Positions 41,169 to 50,132 of a DNA stretch of 64,000 nucleotides are shown piece by piece; position 1 is the stretch's first letter; each line of letters starts with the position of its first letter. Origin of the DNA: Nocardioides sp. GTDB lineage: Bacteria; Actinomycetota; Actinomycetes; Propionibacteriales; Nocardioidaceae. The notes below the pieces were generated by a model. It worked only from the letters and a program-made list of their open reading frames with translations. It searched no databases and was not told the origin of the DNA. The stretch lies in contig PBYI01000053.1 in the NCBI GenBank assembly GCA_002729525.1, positions 372,001 to 436,000 of the forward strand. Reading direction: 5' to 3'. The translations under genes were made by a program, and so were the position numbers.

Positions 41169-42875
41169 TCAGCCCGGCGACGACGAGCCCGATACCGTCC
41201 CGAGCGGCCGGCCTCCCTGCTGGCGCAGCCGGCTGCGCATGACCTTGCCGGTCGCGGTGCGCGGGAGCGCGGCGACCAGCTCGATCTCGCGCGGGTACTT
41301 GTACGCCGCCAGCCGCTCCCGGCAGAACTCGACGAGGTCGCCCTCCGTGACGAGGGCGCCCGTCCGGAGCACGACGAACGCCTTCGCCGACTCCCCCCGG
41401 TAGTCGTCGGCGATCGCGACGACCGCGGCCTCGCGGACGTCGGGATGGGCGGCCAGCACCGACTCGACCTCCGAGGGCCAGATCTTGAAGCCCGAGGCGT
41501 TGATGATGTCGTTGGAGCGGTCGACCACGTAGAACCAGCCCTGCTCGTCCATGAAGCCGAGGTCGCCGCTGCGGAAGACGTGCCCGGCGTCGGAGACCGC
41601 GTTGGGCCGGCCCTGGTTCCAGTAGCCGCTGATGACCTGCGGCCCCGACACGACGAGCTCCCCGATCTGCCGCACCGGTACGTCGCGCCCGTGCTCGTCG
41701 ACCACCCGGACATCGGTCCGGGGCACGGGCAGGCCGACCGAGCCGGCCCCGGTCTCGGCGTCGACCGGTGCCGGGACGCCGGGCGGCACCATGGTGACCG
41801 GCGAGGTGCTCTCGGTGAGGCCGTACACGTTCAGCACGTCGAGTCCAAGACGCTCCGCGATCCGCTCGGCGGTCTCCGGCCGCACCGGTGCGCCGCCCGA
41901 CCAGGTCCGGCGCAGCGGCGACAGCACCTCGCGGTCGGCGTCCGGGTGCTCGCTCAGCGCGATGTACGCCGTGATGGCCGCGACGGCGAGGGTCGGGCGC
42001 CGCTCGCGCACGGCGTCGATGACCACGCCGGGCTCGAACCGGTGGGTGAGCACGACCGGCGACCCGAGCAGCATCGCGGTCGCGACCCCGGCGACGAGGC
42101 CGGTGACGTGGAAGACGGGACTGAGCGCGAGCACCGGCTCGCCCTCGACCAGGCCACCCCAGTCGCGGTAGACGCCGGCGCTGAACAGGACGTTGGCGTG
42201 GGTGAGCTTCGCCCCGCGCGGGGACCCGGTGGTGCCGGACGTGGGCAGCACGACTGCGACGTCGTCGGGTCGCGCCCGGTGGCGGCGTACCGGCCCGAAG
42301 GCGTCGCGGTCGTGCACGAGTCCGGCGAGGTCGACGGTGTCGGAGGGCCGCATCCGACGCTCGCCACCGAGCACCCGCGGGTCGTGCCGGGACTGACCGT
42401 CGTGGGCGGACACCGTGACCACGGTGCGGACGGCGGTGTGGCCACCGGCGAGCAGCGGGCGAGCCACGTCGCGGTAGACGTCGTCGAGCGCCAGGAGCGC
42501 CACCGGCTCGTAGTCGAGCAGCAGCTGCTCGAGCTCGTCGGCCTTCATCATCGGGCTCAGCGGTGCCGCGACGCCGCCCACGCGCCAGGCCGCGACCAGC
42601 CCGACGAGGAACGCCGGGTCGTTCTGCAGGCAGATCGCCAGCCGGTCGCCGGGGCCGAACCCCCGGGCGACGAGCAGCGCGGCCAGGGCGTCGGCCTCAC
42701 GGTCGAGCTGCTCCCAGGTGGTGGTGCCGTCGAAGTAGTGGCTGGCCGGCGCGCGGGGCGTGGTGCGCACCCAGTGGTCGACGACCTCGCCGAGGGTCGA
42801 CTGGTCGACGGCCCCGGGGCGTGCGGGCACGTCCGGCGCGACGGCCCTCCACGGCCGCTCCAGGTAGACCGACAC
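41169..42875 (-). CDS. Acyl-CoA ligase (AMP-forming), paralogue 1
   Basis: 568 residues, ANL superfamily. ATP loop 'TSGTTGSPRGAKLTHANV', 'NVYGLTESTSP', hinge 'SGDLGFMDEQGWFYVVDRSNDIINASG' region and catalytic Lys in 'ALPRTATGKVMRS'. It forms acyl- or aryl-CoA thioesters; chain type unknown. GGAGG precedes GTG 42875. Closely similar to the ligase at 44.9 kb, from which it is separated by the fusion regulator and the cyclase gene, suggesting duplication within the cluster. It ends 1 nt from the converging allantoinase stop. Confidence 0.88.
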   Translation of the reverse strand: MSVYLERPWRAVAPDVPARPGAVDQSTLGEVVDHWVRTTPRAPASHYFDGTTTWEQLDREADALAALLVARGFGPGDRLAICLQNDPAFLVGLVAAWRVGGVAAPLSPMMKADELEQLLLDYEPVALLALDDVYRDVARPLLAGGHTAVRTVVTVSAHDGQSRHDPRVLGGERRMRPSDTVDLAGLVHDRDAFGPVRRHRARPDDVAVVLPTSGTTGSPRGAKLTHANVLFSAGVYRDWGGLVEGEPVLALSPVFHVTGLVAGVATAMLLGSPVVLTHRFEPGVVIDAVRERRPTLAVAAITAYIALSEHPDADREVLSPLRRTWSGGAPVRPETAERIAERLGLDVLNVYGLTESTSPVTMVPPGVPAPVDAETGAGSVGLPVPRTDVRVVDEHGRDVPVRQIGELVVSGPQVISGYWNQGRPNAVSDAGHVFRSGDLGFMDEQGWFYVVDRSNDIINASGFKIWPSEVESVLAAHPDVREAAVVAIADDYRGESAKAFVVLRTGALVTEGDLVEFCRERLAAYKYPREIELVAALPRTATGKVMRSRLRQQGGRPLGTVSGSSSPG

Positions 42876-42922
42876 GCTCTGGCTCCTCCCTCGACCACCC
42901 TGTCAGCACCGAGGCTACGGGC

Positions 42923-42947
42923 TACGTTGTTCAGCATGACCGAACAA
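42923..42947 (+). promoter_or_regulatory. Leaderless promoter and inverted-repeat operator of the XRE-TetR gene
   Basis: TACGTT (42923-42928) is a -10-like hexamer 7 nt before ATG 42936. Over it and the start codon lies TTGTTC (42927-42932) - 9 nt - GAACAA (42942-42947), a perfect 6-bp dyad. Binding here would block both polymerase and ribosome. The same spacing recurs in the GTTC-N9-GAAC dyad at 43787-43803. Confidence 0.6.
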
Positions 42948-43772
42948 GACGGCGTCGGCCTGGCCGTACGTCGGGCCCGGACCCAGGCGGGCCTGACCCT
43001 GCGCGACCTGGCGTCGGGGATCGGTGTCAGCGTCGGCACGATGAGCGCCGTCGAGAACGGCAAGGTCGCGCTCACGTTGGCCCGGCTCACCGCGATCGCC
43101 GAGCACCTCGGCACCACCGTCGCCGACCTGCTCGTGACCGACCGCGGCCCCGAGCCCGGACCGACCCGCGGTCGCGACGGCACCTGGCGCGAGTTCGAGC
43201 GGCTGGACCTCTCAGGCGTGGAGTCGGCGGCGGCGAGCGTGTTCGCCGAGACCGGCTACCACGGCGCGACCATCAGGATGATCGCCGCGACGGCTGACAT
43301 CAGCGTCGCCGGGGTCTACCACCACGTGCGCTCCAAGCAGCAGCTGCTGGTCACGCTCCTCGACGTCGTCATGGACGAGCTGCACTGGCGCGTACGGGCG
43401 GCCGAGGAGGCCGCGACCGACCCGGCCGACCGGCTCGCCCGGATGGTCGAGGCGCTGGTCCTCGTGCACACCCACCGGCTGCGGCTGGCGTTCGTCGCCG
43501 CCACCGAGCTGCGCAGCGTCGAGGAGCCGGACCGGGGTCGGCTCGTCGCCGCACGCGACGGCCTCCAGGAGGCTCTCGACCGGGCCGTCGTCAGGGGCGT
43601 GCACGCGGGCGCGTTCGCCACGCGCAACCCGCACCGCACGGCCCGGGCGATCATGACGATGTGCATGTCCCTGTCCTACTGGTACCTGCCCGAGGACGAG
43701 GCGGTGCCGGCCGAGGTGGCCCGCGAGTACGCCGACCTGGCGCTGGACATGGTCCGGGCCCGCACCGCCTGA
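42936..43772 (+). CDS. Fusion regulator: XRE/Cro-type HTH plus TetR-family repressor
   Basis: 278 residues. Residues ~8-65 are a Cro/C1 helix-turn-helix ('LTLRDLASGIGVSVGTMSAVENGK'); residues ~88-135 are a TetR DNA-binding domain ('AASVFAETGYHGATIRMIAATADISVAGVYHHV' as two helices plus turn), then a TetR ligand domain to the end. Having two different DNA-binding domains in one chain is unusual. It lies between two acyl-CoA ligase genes (one divergent) and the cyclase operon, and dyads with matching spacing lie at its own start and before that operon, so it likely controls the cluster in response to an acyl or aromatic substrate. Confidence 0.88.
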   Translation: MTEQDGVGLAVRRARTQAGLTLRDLASGIGVSVGTMSAVENGKVALTLARLTAIAEHLGTTVADLLVTDRGPEPGPTRGRDGTWREFERLDLSGVESAAASVFAETGYHGATIRMIAATADISVAGVYHHVRSKQQLLVTLLDVVMDELHWRVRAAEEAATDPADRLARMVEALVLVHTHRLRLAFVAATELRSVEEPDRGRLVAARDGLQEALDRAVVRGVHAGAFATRNPHRTARAIMTMCMSLSYWYLPEDEAVPAEVAREYADLALDMVRARTA

Positions 43773-43786
43773 CCTGACGCCTCGCT

Positions 43787-43864
43787 GTTCGGCGTACCTG
43801 AACTCCGGCGACTGCCGGACCTCTTGACCGTTCAGCGGCGCTTTGTGACCGTACTCACGCTGAA
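43787..43864 (+). promoter_or_regulatory. Candidate operators before the cyclase-ligase operon
   Basis: GTTC (43787-43790) - 9 nt - GAAC (43800-43803) repeats the spacing and half-sites of the dyad at the regulator start. Further on, TTCAGCG (43831-43837) and CGCTGAA (43858-43864) form a 7-bp perfect inverted repeat with a 20-nt spacer. Both lie within 145 nt of the cyclase start. Confidence 0.45.
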
Positions 43865-43929
43865 ACCGGCCGAACGTCCGCTCTGTCGATTTCAGTCCGT
43901 CCTGGTCCCGAACCCGAAGAAGGTGTTGC

Positions 43930-44901
43930 ATGTCCACCCAGCACGACGTCGTCGCCCCCGAGCTCACCGAGCTGCTCGCCGAGTCCCCCTCCAACTGGGG
44001 CAAGTGGGGTCCCGACGACGAGGTCGGGAGCCTCAACTACCTCACCGCCGAGCAGGTCCTCGCCGGCGCCTCCCTCATCCGGCGCGGCGAGGTGTTCACC
44101 CTCCAGCGCCTGATCGGCGACCCCAAGGGCGACCCCGTCTGGCCGGGCCGCTCCCCCGCCACCCGCGAGATGATCCTCGACGAGTCGCACTGGGACGAGG
44201 GCGGCGACGGCCCGGCCTTCCCCGGTGGCCTGCACTACGCCGACGACAAGATCAACGCGTTCCTCCAGGGCTCTACGCAGTACGACGCCCTCGGCCACGT
44301 CTGGTACGGCGGCCAGATCTGGAACGGGTACGACGCCCGCACCACCGTCGGCGGCCTCGACAAGGCCAGCGTCGCCCCGATCGCCGAGCGTGGCGTCGCG
44401 GGCCGCGCAGTGCTGCTCGACATGGCCCGCTTCCTCGGCAAGGACGCCCTCGGTCCGCGGGAGACCTTCGACCACACCGACCTCGAGAAGTGCGCCGCCG
44501 CGCAGGGCATCGAGATCCGGCCGCGCGACATCCTACTGATCCGCACCAACCACCTCCAGCTCTTCTTCGAGCAGGGCGAGGCGTTCTACGAGGACTTCTG
44601 CGAGCCCGGCCTGCGCTGGTCGCCGGAGCTGGTGCAGTGGTTCGCCGACAAGGAGATCCCCAACCTGGTCACGGACACGATCGCCAACGAGGTCACCATC
44701 GACCCCGGCAACGGTGTCGCCCTGGTGCTGCACAACGCCCTCATGCGCAACCTCGGCATCGCGTTCACCGAGATCTGCGACCTGGAGAAGCTGGCCACCG
44801 ACTGCGCCGAGAACGGCGGCTACGAGTTCTTCTACGTCGCCGCGCCGCTGAAGATAAGCCGGGCCACCGGGTCGCCGGTCAACCCGGTGGTCGTCAAGTG
44901 A
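43930..44901 (+). CDS. Cyclase-family metal-dependent hydrolase (kynurenine formamidase-like fold)
   Basis: 323 residues. PF04199-type 'swivelling' beta/alpha fold: 'WGKWGPDDEVGSLNYLT' at the N-terminus, the metal-site region 'STQYDALGHVWYGG' in place of HxGTHxDxPxH, and 'LIRTNH' / 'DTIANE' further on. This QxDxxGH form is the larger subgroup that hydrolyses cyclic amides or esters, e.g. isatin hydrolase-like. GAAGAAGG precedes ATG 43930. It overlaps the next ligase gene by 4 nt, so the ring-opened acid is plausibly the ligase substrate. Confidence 0.85.
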   Translation: MSTQHDVVAPELTELLAESPSNWGKWGPDDEVGSLNYLTAEQVLAGASLIRRGEVFTLQRLIGDPKGDPVWPGRSPATREMILDESHWDEGGDGPAFPGGLHYADDKINAFLQGSTQYDALGHVWYGGQIWNGYDARTTVGGLDKASVAPIAERGVAGRAVLLDMARFLGKDALGPRETFDHTDLEKCAAAQGIEIRPRDILLIRTNHLQLFFEQGEAFYEDFCEPGLRWSPELVQWFADKEIPNLVTDTIANEVTIDPGNGVALVLHNALMRNLGIAFTEICDLEKLATDCAENGGYEFFYVAAPLKISRATGSPVNPVVVK

Positions 44902-46574
44902 CCGTGTCGACCTCCACCGCGCGGTACGCCGACCGCCCCTGGCTGTCGCTGTACGAGGACGGCGTCCCACCGGACCTGGACCCGGACTTCACCTCGGCGC
45001 TCGCTGCGTTCGACGCCGCTGCGGCAGCCTCGCCGGACGCGACGTTCCTGCGGTACTTCGACGGCGTCCTCACCTTCGCCGAGACCGCCCGTGCCGCCGA
45101 CGCCCTCGCGGCCCGGCTGAGTGCCGAGGGCTTCGCACCCGGCGACCGGCTCGCTCTCTACGTGCAGAACGACCCCGGCTTCGTCATCGGCCTCCTCGCC
45201 GCGTGGAAGACCGGCGGGACCGCGGTCGCGGTCAACCCGATGAACAAGCAGCGCGAGCTGCGCTACCTGCTCACCGACTCCGGCGCGACCGCGCTGCTGG
45301 TGCTCGACGACCTCTACGCCGCGGTGGCGCGCGAGGTGCTCGAGGACCCCGAGGTCCGGGTGCGCACGGTGGTCACCACCGCCGGGCGCGACTTCCAGAC
45401 CCGCGACGACCCGCGGGTCCTCGGCCCCGAGCCGCACCCGCCGGCGCCCGGAACGCTCTCGCTCACCGAGGTGATCGCGACGTACGACGGGGGGCCGGTC
45501 GTCGCGCCGGTGGCGTCGCCCGACGACGTCGCGGTGCTGACCTACACCTCGGGCACGACCGGGGTGCCGAAGGGGGCGATGAACACCCACGCCAACCTGA
45601 CCTTCAACGCCCAGACCTACCGCGACTGGATGCACCTGGCCGAGGGTGAGCCCCTCCTGGGCATCGCGCCGCTGTTCCACATCACCGGCCTGGTCGGCCA
45701 CGTGATGCTCGCGATGCTGACCCGGGCGCCGCTGGTGCTGGCGCACCGGTTCGAGCCGTCCGTCGTCCTCGACGCGGTGCGCGAGCACCGGCCGGTGTTC
45801 ACCGTCGGGGCGATCACCGCGCTGTCCGCGCTGACCGCCGCCCCCGGCGCGACCCCGGACGACTTCTCCTCCCTCCGCGTCGTCTACTCCGGTGGGGCAC
45901 CGATCGCCCCGGCCGTCGGGGACCGGATCGAGAAGGTCCTCGGGGCCTACGTGCACAACATCTACGGCCTCACCGAGACCTCGTCGCCGAGCCACGCGGT
46001 GCCCATCGGCGTGCGGGCCCCGGTCGACCCGGCCTCGGGCGCGCTGTCGGTCGGCGTACCGGTGTTCGGCACCGTGGTGCGGGTCGTCGGCGAGGACGGC
46101 AGCGACCTGCCGGCCGGCGAGGTCGGGGAGCTGCTGGTCACCGGTCCGCAGGTCGTCCGCGGCTACTGGGGCAAGCCCGAGGAGACCGAGAAGGGGATGC
46201 CGGGCGGCGAGCTGCGCACGGGCGACGTGGGCTTCATGGACGACGACGGGTGGTTCTACCTCGTCGACCGCAAGAAGGACATGATCAACGCGGCCGGCTA
46301 CAAGGTCTGGCCGCGCGAGGTCGAGGACGTCCTCTACACCCACCCCGCGGTGCGCGAGGCCGCCGTCGTCGGGGTGCCCGACGAGTACCGGGGCGAGACC
46401 GTCAAGGCGTTCGTGTCGATGCAGCCCGACGCCACGGCGACGTCCGAAGAGCTGGTCGCGTTCTGCAAGGAGCGGATGGCGGCGTACAAGTATCCCCGCG
46501 AGGTGGAGGTCATCACCGAGCTGCCGAAGACGGCCACCGGCAAGATCCTGCGCCGCGAGCTGCGCGACGGCTGA
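44898..46574 (+). CDS. Acyl-CoA ligase (AMP-forming), paralogue 2
   Basis: 558 residues, ANL superfamily. 'TSGTTGVPKGAMNTHANL', 'NIYGLTETSSPSH', 'GDVGFMDDDGWFYLVDRKKDMINAAG' as the hinge region, and catalytic Lys in 'ELPKTATGKILRR'. GTG 44898 overlaps the cyclase stop by 4 nt (GTGA). It is very like the ligase at 41.2-42.9 kb along its whole length, with 'HRFEPxVVxDAVREHRP' and 'YWGKPEE'/'YWNQGRP' in the same places. Together with the cyclase it would convert a cyclic compound into an acyl-CoA for beta-oxidation; the compound is unknown. Confidence 0.88.
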   Translation: MTVSTSTARYADRPWLSLYEDGVPPDLDPDFTSALAAFDAAAAASPDATFLRYFDGVLTFAETARAADALAARLSAEGFAPGDRLALYVQNDPGFVIGLLAAWKTGGTAVAVNPMNKQRELRYLLTDSGATALLVLDDLYAAVAREVLEDPEVRVRTVVTTAGRDFQTRDDPRVLGPEPHPPAPGTLSLTEVIATYDGGPVVAPVASPDDVAVLTYTSGTTGVPKGAMNTHANLTFNAQTYRDWMHLAEGEPLLGIAPLFHITGLVGHVMLAMLTRAPLVLAHRFEPSVVLDAVREHRPVFTVGAITALSALTAAPGATPDDFSSLRVVYSGGAPIAPAVGDRIEKVLGAYVHNIYGLTETSSPSHAVPIGVRAPVDPASGALSVGVPVFGTVVRVVGEDGSDLPAGEVGELLVTGPQVVRGYWGKPEETEKGMPGGELRTGDVGFMDDDGWFYLVDRKKDMINAAGYKVWPREVEDVLYTHPAVREAAVVGVPDEYRGETVKAFVSMQPDATATSEELVAFCKERMAAYKYPREVEVITELPKTATGKILRRELRDG

Positions 46575-46599
46575 CGGACTGCTCCCCTGCTGCTCCCTG

Positions 46600-47295
46600 C
46601 TACTCCCCTGCCGGTGCCGTGAGCCGTGCGTGCCAGGCGCCCACCAGCGTCGCCACGAGCATCACGGCGCCGGCCAGGAACAGTCCGGCGCCCAGGTGCA
46701 CCTCGAGCAGCGCGGCGCCGGCCGCGGCCCCGGCGAGGATCAGCACCACCGCCGAGAACCGGCGGCCCGACCCGCCGCCCTTGCCGGAGCCGAGCTGGGA
46801 GTCGGCGGCCAGGCCGGTGATGGTCGAGGTGACCACGACGGTGGTGACGTCCTTGACGGCCACGAACCGCGCCGTCGCCGCCTGCACGCCCATCGCGGCA
46901 CCGAGCAGGGTGGTGGTCGTGACCATCAGCCACTGGGCGGGGCTGTCGTCGAGGACGAGCACGACACCGAGCACCAGCGTCACGACCGCCACGAGCGTGA
47001 AGAGCATCGTGGTCAGGCCGGTCCACTTCCCGGCGGCGTGCTTGAGCACCCGGCCGCCGAGGGCCGCGCCGCCCATGAAGCCGAGCAGCGCGAGCAGCGG
47101 GCCGAGCACCGGCAGGGCCTCGGCGCCGACGAGACCCATGCCGAGGATGACCACGTTGCCGGTCATGTTGCCGGTGAAGACCCGGTCCAGGCCGAGGTAG
47201 CCGACCGCGTCGACCACGCCGGTGCCGAAGGTCAGGGCGAGCATCAGGTAGAGGTGCATCCGCTCGGCGGGCACCGCGGCGAGGCGCGAGGTCAC
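46600..47295 (-). CDS. YoaK-family (DUF1275) membrane protein
   Basis: 231 residues, about six membrane helices. 'GTGVVDAVGYLGLDRVFTGNMTGNVVILGMG' region near the N-terminus is the DUF1275/YoaK signature (D-A-x-x-Y ... F-x-x-x-M-T-G-N). Function of the family is not established; transport is assumed. GTG 47295 has GGAGG about 8 nt upstream. It converges on the ligase gene (25 nt between stops) and diverges from the carboxyltransferase gene. Confidence 0.85.
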   Translation of the reverse strand: MTSRLAAVPAERMHLYLMLALTFGTGVVDAVGYLGLDRVFTGNMTGNVVILGMGLVGAEALPVLGPLLALLGFMGGAALGGRVLKHAAGKWTGLTTMLFTLVAVVTLVLGVVLVLDDSPAQWLMVTTTTLLGAAMGVQAATARFVAVKDVTTVVVTSTITGLAADSQLGSGKGGGSGRRFSAVVLILAGAAAGAALLEVHLGAGLFLAGAVMLVATLVGAWHARLTAPAGE

Positions 47296-47385
47296 CGCGG
47301 CATCCTCCCGCAGCCGCCGGGGAGGTCGGCACCCGGGCAGCCGCGCAGCCGGGCGGCCGGTCCGGCAGGTGGCAGACTCCCCGGC

Positions 47386-48921
47386 ATGTCGATCCGGACC
47401 GAGCTCCTCGACGTCCTGGCCCGGCGTGCGCTGACCGAGGACGCCGCCCGTCCCGACGCCGTCGCCCGGCTGCACGACCGCGGCGGCACCACCGCCCGCG
47501 AGCACGTGTCCGCGCTCGTCGACGAGGGCAGCTTCGTCGAGTACGGCCGCTTCGTGACCGCCGCGCAGGAGCAGCGCCGCGACCTCGACGACCTGCTCGA
47601 CCGCAGCGTCGCCGACGGCATCGTCGGCGGCCTGGCGACCGTCGACGGCCACCAGGTCGCCGTGCTGTCCTACGACTACCTGGTCATGGCGGGCACCCAG
47701 GGCATGCGCGGGCACCGCAAGACCGACCGGCTCCTCGACGTCGTCGAGCGGCTGCAGCTGCCCACCGTCTTCTACGCCGCGGGCGGCGGGGGCCGCCCGG
47801 GCGACGTCGACATCCCGCTCGTGTCCGCCCTCGACGTCACCACCTTCGCGGCCTGGGCGCGGCTGTCAGGGCGGGCGCCGCGGATCGCGGTCGTCGACGA
47901 CAACTGCTTTGCCGGCAACGCGGTCGTCGCCGGCTGCGCGGACCTGGTCGTCGCCACCCCGCGCTCCTCGCTCGGCATGGGCGGGCCGGCGATGATCGCC
48001 GGCGGCGGGCTCGGCGACGTCGCGGCCGCCGACGTCGGCCCGCTCGACGTGATGACCGCCAACGGCGTCGTCGACGTGGCGTGCGACGACGAGGACGTCG
48101 ACGACGTCGCCCGCGTGCTGCTCGGCTACTTCCTGGGCCGCGACGACGAGTGGACCGTGGCCGACCAGACGCCCCTGCGCGAGGCGGTGCCGGACGGCGA
48201 GCGGACGTCGTACGACCTGCTCCCGATCGTGGAGACGATCGCCGACGAGGGCACCGTGACCGAGCTGCGCCCGGACTTCGCACCCGAGCTGTTCACCGCG
48301 CTCGGCCGGCTCGAGGGCCGCACCGTCGGCTTCCTCGGCAACGACACCCGCCACGTCGCGGGCGCGATCACCGCGGACGCCGGCGACAAGGCCGCGCGCT
48401 TCCTCCAGCTGTGCGACGCGTGGGGCTTCCCGGTCGTCTCGCTCGTCGACACCCCCGGGATGATGGTCGGCCCCGACGCCGAGCGCACCGGGATGGTCCG
48501 GCACACCTCGCGGCTGCTCGTGGCCGGCGCGCGACTGCAGGTGCCGCTGCTCGGCGTCGTGCTGCGGCGGGGCTACGGCCTCGGCGCCCAGGCGATGCTC
48601 GGCGGCAGCACGCACGAGCCGCTGATGACGCTCGCCTGGCCCGGCGCCCACCTGGGCGCGATGGGGCTCGAGGGCGCCGTACGCCTGTCGATGCGCCGCG
48701 AGCTGGAGGCCATCGAGGACGACGAGGAGCGCGAGCAGCGGGTCGCCGAACTGACGGCGTACGCCCGCTCGCGGTCCACGGCGCTCGAGGTCGCCCGGCA
48801 CTTCGAGATCGACGACGTCATCGCCCCCGCCGAGACCCGCGGCGTCCTGTGCCGGCTGGTCGACGCCGCCGCGCGCGACGGACGGCTGCGCGGCAGCGGG
48901 CTGCCGGTGGACACGTGGTGA
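47386..48921 (+). CDS. Acyl-CoA carboxylase carboxyltransferase (beta) subunit-like protein
   Basis: 511 residues with two crotonase-fold halves as in AccD/PccB-type carboxyltransferases: N-half 'HVSALVDEGSFVEYG', 'DGIVGGLATVDGHQVAVLSYDYLVMAGTQG' region and 'ATPRSSLGMGGPAMIAGG'; C-half 'VVSLVDTPGMMVGPDAE' and 'LRRGYGLGAQAML'. No biotin-carrying subunit is adjacent, so the partner must be elsewhere, and the substrate is unknown. CAGACT lies 7 nt before ATG 47386 (leaderless style). It overlaps the Eis-like gene by 4 nt. Confidence 0.85.
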   Translation: MSIRTELLDVLARRALTEDAARPDAVARLHDRGGTTAREHVSALVDEGSFVEYGRFVTAAQEQRRDLDDLLDRSVADGIVGGLATVDGHQVAVLSYDYLVMAGTQGMRGHRKTDRLLDVVERLQLPTVFYAAGGGGRPGDVDIPLVSALDVTTFAAWARLSGRAPRIAVVDDNCFAGNAVVAGCADLVVATPRSSLGMGGPAMIAGGGLGDVAAADVGPLDVMTANGVVDVACDDEDVDDVARVLLGYFLGRDDEWTVADQTPLREAVPDGERTSYDLLPIVETIADEGTVTELRPDFAPELFTALGRLEGRTVGFLGNDTRHVAGAITADAGDKAARFLQLCDAWGFPVVSLVDTPGMMVGPDAERTGMVRHTSRLLVAGARLQVPLLGVVLRRGYGLGAQAMLGGSTHEPLMTLAWPGAHLGAMGLEGAVRLSMRRELEAIEDDEEREQRVAELTAYARSRSTALEVARHFEIDDVIAPAETRGVLCRLVDAAARDGRLRGSGLPVDTW

Positions 48922-50132
48922 GCGGGCTCGTCGTCCGGCCGCTGGTCGCGGCCGACCGTCCCGCGTCGGCCGCGCTGTCTGCGGAGGCGTTCGCGAGCTT
49001 CCCGGCGGGCTCGCTGCCCGAGACCTTCCCCGACCCGCCCGCGTGGCGGCACCCGTGGGGCGGCTTCGAGCCCGGCCCCGACGGCGAGCGGCTGGTCGCG
49101 AGGGTGTTCGCCCACGACTACCACTCGTGGTGGCACGGCCAGGCGCTGCCGACCACCGGGATCGCCGGGGTCGGGGTGCTGCCCGAGGACCGTGGCGCCG
49201 GGCACCTCGCGCCGGTGCTCGCCGCGGCGGTCGAGGAGGCCGCGCGGCGCGGCGACCTGGTCTCGACGCTCTACCCGACTGCGCCCGGCATCTACCGGTC
49301 GATGGGCTGGGAGGTCGTCGGCTCCTACGACACGGTGCAGCTGCGCACCGCCGAGCTGGCCGGCGTACGGGAGACGGACGGCACGACCGTACGTCGCGCG
49401 ACGGCCGCCGACCTCGACTCCGTGCAGGCGGTGTACGACGCGTGGGCGCGGGTGCAGAACGGCCCGCTGACCCGCACCGGACCGGCGTTCTCCCTCGACG
49501 ACCTGCTGACCGACGTGCACGGCACGACACTGGCCGTCGACCCCGACGAGGCGGTCGTCGGCTTCTGCTCGTGGGACCGGGCCGGCGGCTACCGCGAGGA
49601 CGGCCGCCTCGACGTGCACGACCTGGTCGCGCTGACCGCCGACGGGTTCCGTGCCCTGTGGGCGTCCCTGGCGACGTCCGCGGCCGTGGCACCGGCTCTC
49701 CGACTCCGCACGTCCGGCCTCGACCCCGCGCGCCTGGTGCTGCCCGGCGCCCGCTGGGACGTCGTCGAGCGGCACCCCTACATGCTGCGCGTCGGCGACG
49801 TCGCCGGCGCGCTCACAGCGGCCCGGCTGCACGTGCCCGGGCTCGCCGCGCAGGTGCCGTTCACGGTGTCGGGCGACCGGCTGGGACGCGCCCCGGCGAC
49901 CTTCGTGCTGCACCTCGACGGCGACTCCCCCGGGACGTGCGCCGCGGACGACACGGCGAGCGCCGCCGACGCCGTCGCATTGACGCCGCAGGGTCTGGCG
50001 CTGCTCTTCGCCGGCGCGCAGCCCACGGGGGCGCTGCGGCAGCTCGGACACCTGACCGGGCCCACGACGTACGACGCCGTGCTCGACGCGGTGCTCGGCG
50101 GCCGGGCGCTGCACGTGCGCGACTACTTCTAG
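48918..50132 (+). CDS. Eis-like GNAT N-acetyltransferase
   Basis: 404 residues, the length of the mycobacterial Eis family: N-terminal GNAT domain with acetyl-CoA loop 'VGVLPEDRGAGHLAPVL' (V-x-x-x-x-R-G-x-G), a second GNAT-like domain (~150-290) and an SCP-like C-terminal domain. The protein ends in ...HVRDYF; in Eis the C-terminal Phe carboxylate is part of the catalytic machinery. Eis acetylates amines, including aminoglycosides and polyamines. GTG 48918 overlaps the carboxyltransferase stop, so the two genes are coupled. Confidence 0.88.
   Translation: MSGLVVRPLVAADRPASAALSAEAFASFPAGSLPETFPDPPAWRHPWGGFEPGPDGERLVARVFAHDYHSWWHGQALPTTGIAGVGVLPEDRGAGHLAPVLAAAVEEAARRGDLVSTLYPTAPGIYRSMGWEVVGSYDTVQLRTAELAGVRETDGTTVRRATAADLDSVQAVYDAWARVQNGPLTRTGPAFSLDDLLTDVHGTTLAVDPDEAVVGFCSWDRAGGYREDGRLDVHDLVALTADGFRALWASLATSAAVAPALRLRTSGLDPARLVLPGARWDVVERHPYMLRVGDVAGALTAARLHVPGLAAQVPFTVSGDRLGRAPATFVLHLDGDSPGTCAADDTASAADAVALTPQGLALLFAGAQPTGALRQLGHLTGPTTYDAVLDAVLGGRALHVRDYF

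Noticed and set aside
41169..44901. Kynurenine formamidase partner for kynU
   Set aside because: The cyclase-family protein has the larger QxDxxGH-type motif, is coupled to an acyl-CoA ligase, and lies 8 kb away; the kynurenine link is not supported.
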